Assembly: GCF_018156225.1 (NCBI RefSeq)
Contig: NZ_JAGTAR010000019.1
Coordinates: forward strand, 50,859 to 114,858
Direction: 5' to 3'
Length of the DNA: 64,000 nt
Origin: Carboxylicivirga sediminis
GTDB lineage: Bacteria; Bacteroidota; Bacteroidia; Bacteroidales; Marinilabiliaceae
Numbering within the stretch: position 1 is the stretch's first letter; every line of letters starts with the position of its first letter. Both the position numbers and the translations under genes were made by a program. Under the pieces are notes generated by a model that was not told the DNA's origin, made no database searches, and was given only the letters and a program-made list of their open reading frames with translations. Shown piece by piece: positions 60,705 through 64,000 of this stretch.

Positions 60705-60830
60705 CCTTAGTTAAGCGAAGTCTGCGACTTCGTTTGGTTGAATAAGTAGTTTTAAACTACTTGTTCGGTTCGACGTAATTGCAAATTACGCCGAGCGAGG
60801 TGAACCGCTATTACTTATACATATTGTTGG
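60705..60830 (-). repeat. attC-like folded element, copy B
   Basis: About 126 bases immediately 3' of the orphan gene at 60845-61432 (minus strand). The 68-base core at 60705-60772 is identical at 61 of 68 positions to 61483-61550. It contains hairpins CGAAGTCTGCGACTTCG and AAGTAGTTTTAAACTACTT. The variable remainder folds as CGTAATTGCAAATTACG. The ends are roughly inverse (AGTTAAGCG against CGCTATTACTT). It resembles a recombination-site hairpin. Confidence 0.7.
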
Positions 60831-60844
60831 CATTTCGATATTTT

Positions 60845-61432
60845 TCAATCATTCCAACCTTCAAATTCATTCATTTTCCAGTCAGTTGGTTGTAATGAGT
60901 CTTCGTATTCCTTTAGCTCTTTATAAGCATCTTCAACAATTGTTTTGTTGTCATACCAGATGTCATCAGCAGGATAACAGCATACTCCATCAGTCAATTC
61001 TGATATGATTGCCGAAGAAAGCGAAGACATTCTAAGTTCAAGCGAATTTTGTGAACCCCAATTAAAAGTCAAAACCAATTTACAATCCGCAAGTTTAGAG
61101 TCTATCTCTGTATTTACATATTCAACCTTTTCTGTTGGCTTATTTATTATTCTTTGAATCAAAGTCTTTTTAGGTTGAATTGAGTCAAGCTCTTTTTGTA
61201 AATCAAATTCGTCCTTATAAAACTCAAATCCTGATATAAATTCTTTGTCTTTGAATTCTTGGTTCTCAGTATTTTTAAACTTTATTCTAAATGGTAAAAA
61301 TCCGCTGTGGTCATCAAAAGAAAAGTCTGGATGAATTTCACATTCCATATCAAATTGATTCATTCGCTCCATCCATTTTGGAATGATTGAATCGTCAACT
61401 TGTTTTACAAAAACATTTAAATCTAAACTCAT
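60845..61432 (-). CDS. Orphan protein in a putative gene cassette
   Basis: 195 residues, no signal peptide or membrane segment, acidic. Notable parts are the start MSLDLNVFVKQVDDSIIPKW, FSFDDHSGFLPFRIKF and a Cys pair in DGVCCYPADDIWYDN. I recognise similar stand-alone proteins only as uncharacterised; an immunity or phage-related role would be speculation. It is more AT-rich than the core genes. It is followed by folded element B and preceded by element A, so it looks like one cassette of an array on the minus strand. Confidence 0.7.
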   Translation of the reverse strand: MSLDLNVFVKQVDDSIIPKWMERMNQFDMECEIHPDFSFDDHSGFLPFRIKFKNTENQEFKDKEFISGFEFYKDEFDLQKELDSIQPKKTLIQRIINKPTEKVEYVNTEIDSKLADCKLVLTFNWGSQNSLELRMSSLSSAIISELTDGVCCYPADDIWYDNKTIVEDAYKELKEYEDSLQPTDWKMNEFEGWND

Positions 61433-61482
61433 ATTTATTATTTCTTAGTTCAATTTCAGACAGTAGGGAAGGGGAATTGAAC

Positions 61483-61594
61483 CCTTAGCTAAGCGAAGTC
61501 TGCGACTTCGTTGAGTTTAATAAGTAGTTTTAAACTACTTGTTTGGTTTAGACTCTGGTTTTCGACCAGCCAGAACGCTTAGTTATTGTAGGTT
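61483..61594 (-). repeat. attC-like folded element, copy A
   Basis: About 112 bases immediately 3' of the membrane-protein gene at 61600. Core 61483-61550 as in copy B; the remainder is a different hairpin (CTGGTTTTCGACCAG). The outer arms CTAAGCG (61488-61494) and CGCTTAG (61577-61583) are perfect inverse complements. AACCTACAATAACTAAG (minus strand, its start) is the inverse of CTTAGTTGTAGGTT found just upstream of the 61600 gene. Confidence 0.7.
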
Positions 61595-61599
61595 GTTTT

Positions 61600-62100
61600 T
61601 TATTCTATATAATGAAACACTTTTTTATATTCTTCTATCAATTCTGAGTCTGAAGGGAGAAATTTAAACCTAATGCCATCATTCTTATTCTTAACCCATT
61701 TTACAAAGTCCATAAACTCATCGTTGTTAACTACATTAGTCAGTTTTATCTTTTTTACATTTGATGTCCCAGATTCATAGTATTTAATAACATTGATACT
61801 TGTTAGCTGAAAACCTCTTATATGTTGATATTCTATAATTGATGTATAAGATATGCGCTTTTCCAATCTGGGTAATAAATACGTAAATAATATATGGCTT
61901 TCATTAAATTCGATTTTAGCAATCTTTCTTAGTTGTACTAAAATTGCAAATACAAACAATGAGGATACAATTAGTCCAGATATAACCAAGTTTAATTTGT
62001 CACGAACAATATAAGTTAGAAAGCAAAAAATACCACATAAGATTACTGCAAAAGGTAGATTGTCAAGTAAATAATATGTATTTGATTTATATCTTACCAT
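61600..62100 (-). CDS. Orphan membrane protein with PH-like domain, in a putative cassette
   Basis: 166 residues. Two transmembrane helices (about residues 12-32 and 37-57) are followed by a soluble part (KIEFNESHILFTYLLPRLEKRISYTSIIEYQ) reminiscent of small bacterial PH-domain proteins; I am not certain of this family. No catalytic motif. On the minus strand it is preceded by CTTAGTTGTAGGTT (62128-62141) and followed by AACCTACAATAACTAAG (61580-61596), inverse sequences that bound the cassette. The gene is distinctly AT-rich. Confidence 0.65.
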   Translation of the reverse strand: MVRYKSNTYYLLDNLPFAVILCGIFCFLTYIVRDKLNLVISGLIVSSLFVFAILVQLRKIAKIEFNESHILFTYLLPRLEKRISYTSIIEYQHIRGFQLTSINVIKYYESGTSNVKKIKLTNVVNNDEFMDFVKWVKNKNDGIRFKFLPSDSELIEEYKKVFHYIE

Positions 62101-62354
62101 AATTTCTAATGATGGGAGTTTTTAAATAACCTACAACTAAGGGATAGACAGCATTATGCTTTATATCCCCCTTATATACATCCTAAAAATACAATAATAA
62201 ATAACATGATTGCTATTGTCTGGCAGTCATTAAAAACACCATTTACTTGCAGATACTTAAAGCAGCCAGCAATCCTTCAATTTCCAAGTGCTTTTGTGCC
62301 TGTCTTTCATCACTTCCCGTGCTTGTAATACTAAAATATATGTTACAATTCACA

Positions 62355-62606
62355 CCACACAGTTTTGCGCAGGTACTTTTATTCCGACAAAAACCATTCA
62401 ACAAATCTGCAAGGTGCTAATCACGAAGCTAAAAATGGCTCCACAAGTTTGCGGAGTCATTTTTAAGGCCTATGAAGGCGCTCTGCAAAAGTGCGGAGTC
62501 ATTTTTAATGACCTGAATTATACCACACAATTGTGCGCAGCATCCATCATGATGATAATTTGCACTCCACAACTTTGCGGCTTCATTTTAGCGTTAATAA
62601 TTTTGA
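62355..62606 (+). repeat. 42-bp tandem repeat, six degenerate units
   Basis: A motif close to CTCCACAAGTTTGCGGAG recurs at 62355, (62397, weak), 62439, 62481, 62523 and 62565, exactly 42 bases apart. Each motif is a small imperfect palindrome, and GAGTCATTTTTAA follows two of them. Because 42 is a multiple of three, the plus frame 62288-62650 (120 codons) reads a 14-residue repeat (x-P-Q-x-C-G-x-I pattern). There is no signal for translation and I cannot decide whether it is coding. The surrounding 62101-62810 holds no other ORF. Confidence 0.65.
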
Positions 62607-62810
62607 TTACCATCCACACATTCATTACCTCATCCTGCAATAAGCATTGAATACCATCCACCACAACTTTCGTCATATACTTTGTATTATGCGCATTAAC
62701 AGCTCTTACTTCATTCTATTTATTCGTAAATACAATGAAGATATCCCAACTTCATTTTGTTCTATTGTATTTTTTGTTTAGTTTCAATGCAACAAACTAA
62801 ATTTAATACT

Positions 62811-63533
62811 ATGATTAAACCAATTCTAAACAATTATTTAAGTTCAAGTGAATTCTATACACTTGTTAAAAACATTGTAACAGCCACTAATGATTCTGGC
62901 ATTGATGAGACATTAAAAACAGTGCTTACCGCGCGTATTAATCAGAATTTTGACATTTTTGACCAGGCGCTTAACCGGCAGAAGGTTAATCCCCTCACCA
63001 AAGAGATGGAAGCGATCGATTTTCAACGCGATGAGCTATTTATGGGGCTAAGAACCAGTGCCGAAGCATTGACCTACCATTGGGATGCAAGCACAAAAGA
63101 AGCTGCTTATGCCCTGGTTGAAATTATCCGTCGCAATGGCTGGACGATGCACCGAAGTGGTTACGCCGAACAATCGGCAGCCTTCAACACACTGCTGTCG
63201 GAAATAAAAAAAGAACCTGCCACCACCTACCTGGCAACAACCAACCTGGGCGAGTGGATTGCCCGAATAGACCAATGCCAGCAAGAATTTGAAACGGTGA
63301 GCACCAAACGCGAAGAACTGGACGCTAAAGACAAGCCTTTGTTAACCATCACTCGCAAACAGCTCTATGAAGATTTACTCGCGTCGTTACGATACCTTGA
63401 GAGCATGGCTATGTTTAGCCCAAACACTGAGATTACGACTTTGATAAATACCATTAATGAGATTATCAGCTCGGTGACTTCCAGCGCCAGAGCACGCAAA
63501 ACACGTCGGGATTCGGAAAAGGTGAGTGAATAA
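62811..63533 (+). CDS. DUF6261-type protein
   Basis: 240 residues from ATG 62811 (MIKPILNNYLSS); another ATG eight codons upstream is possible. Almost wholly helical, no signal peptide. Blocks RDELFMGLRTSAEALTYHWD, AAYALVEIIRRNGWTMHRSGYAEQSAAFNTLLSEI and LTITRKQLYEDLLASLRYLE match uncharacterised Bacteroidota proteins of the DUF6261 type. Members often occur in multiple copies near repeat regions. Function unknown. It ends with a clear hairpin and borders the 52-bp array. Confidence 0.72.
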   Translation: MIKPILNNYLSSSEFYTLVKNIVTATNDSGIDETLKTVLTARINQNFDIFDQALNRQKVNPLTKEMEAIDFQRDELFMGLRTSAEALTYHWDASTKEAAYALVEIIRRNGWTMHRSGYAEQSAAFNTLLSEIKKEPATTYLATTNLGEWIARIDQCQQEFETVSTKREELDAKDKPLLTITRKQLYEDLLASLRYLESMAMFSPNTEITTLINTINEIISSVTSSARARKTRRDSEKVSE

Positions 63534-63550
63534 ACTTCACACCTCTAATT

Positions 63551-63582
63551 ATAAGGCCGTTCTACTCTTGAAACGGCCTTAT
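63551..63582 (+). terminator. Terminator after the DUF6261 gene
   Basis: ATAAGGCCGTT (63551-63561) pairs perfectly with AACGGCCTTAT (63572-63582), 17 bases after the stop codon. The T-run is short. Confidence 0.78.
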
Positions 63583-63602
63583 TTATGATTGCACGCCGTG
63601 GG

Positions 63603-64000
63603 CTTATTAACATACGACTCCTAGCGGAGTCGTACGATAATAGAAAGCTCATAATCTAATAATATGCGACTCCAATAGGAGTCGTAGGCTGATAGCGCAC
63701 AATTTAGCTAGTAAGATACAACCCCGCATGGGGTTGAATGTTGATGGAGCACCGATCAGCTAACAACATACGACTCTTGTAAGAGTCGTACGACAATAGA
63801 AAACTCACAACCTGGCAATTCGCGACTCCGATAGGAGTCGAAAGTTGATAACGTACCATTTAGCTAATAACATACAACCCAGGATGGGGTTGAAGGTTGA
63901 TGGAGCACCGATCAGCTAACAACATACGACTCCGTTAGGGGGCGAAGCCCAATAGGGAGCACACAACCTAGCGATTTGCAATCTCGGATAGGGTCTAAGG
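63603..64000. repeat. 52-bp palindrome array with 156-bp super-period, cut by window end
   Basis: Palindromes start at 63615, 63667, 63719, 63771, 63823, 63875 and 63927 (and a decayed one at 63979), exactly 52 bases apart. Three types alternate: CGACTCCTAGCGGAGTCG, then CGACTCCAATAGGAGTCG, then CAACCCCGCATGGGGTTG. The three-unit set recurs every 156 bases together with its linkers (for example GATGGAGCACCGATCAGCTA at both 63743 and 63899). It continues past the right edge. No ORF. Confidence 0.9.

Noticed and set aside
61462..61492. tRNA 3' fragment on the minus strand (GGGTTCAATTCCC looks like a T-arm)
   Set aside because: The T-stem is imperfect, no CCA or matching acceptor, D or anticodon arms are found, and the sister element at 60705 lacks it.
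63603..64000. CRISPR array
   Set aside because: Regular 52-base spacing is suggestive, but the linkers are themselves repeated every third unit, the repeats are palindromes with variable loops, and no cas gene is present.

Overview
The window reads as a chromosomal stretch of a marine-type Bacteroidota, most likely a Marinilabiliales/Bacteroidales relative. The evidence is the gene content: DUF4492-cydAB, fused HisB and HisIE, KorAB, DUF6089 and multiple OmpH genes beside bamA, and curlin-repeat proteins. Several promoters fit the Bacteroidota TTTG / TAnnTTTG pattern, and most genes lack a strong Shine-Dalgarno. The taxonomic call is inference; no rRNA gene is present.

Layout. 1-8 kb: the end of fabD, then acs, a large receiver/PPDK-N protein, a lipoprotein and a curlin-repeat protein. 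8-14.3 kb (minus strand): hisG-hisD-hisC-esterase-hisB, led by two tandem histidine attenuators. 14.3-19.4 kb: hemerythrin, pssA, TetR, and a SulP transporter with a beta-carbonic anhydrase. 19.5-31.6 kb (plus strand): a Trp leader/attenuator, then trpEGDCFBA, purU, a redoxin, hisH, hisA, hisF and hisIE. The histidine pathway is therefore split into two blocks around 5 kb of unrelated genes, the second block lying downstream of trp. 31.6-40.6 kb: HD protein, Tic20-like protein, MATE pump, zincin lipoprotein, ECF sigma factor, and the cytochrome bd operon with a probable CydX-like subunit. 40.6-54.3 kb: korBA, gamma-CA-like protein, murI, three ompH genes, bamA, uppS, DUF6089, nadK, a second BamA-like protein and a CBS protein. 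54.4-59 kb: pdxJ, hydrolases, exonuclease and udk. 59-64 kb: accessory DNA rich in repeats, with orphan genes.

The most unusual content is a set of small repeat systems. (1) Two four-helix-bundle (S23/TIGR02436-type) genes sit inside the trp-his cluster in ~460-470 bp units. Each unit is bounded by inverted repeats built from a 9-mer close to AGTCNGNAG. One unit has supplied the present N-terminus of HisH. Gene-less copies of the same word arrays occupy other spacers of the cluster. (2) Two ~110-126 bp folded elements each follow an orphan gene at 60.7-62.1 kb, resembling gene cassettes with attC-like sites. (3) A 52-bp palindrome array with a 156-bp higher-order period runs off the right edge. 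(4) A 42-bp repeat encodes a 14-residue Cys repeat if translated. The duplicated his attenuator is the clearest regulatory novelty.

All coordinates and motifs come from reading the sequence; family names rest on recognised motifs. No database search or folding program was run.
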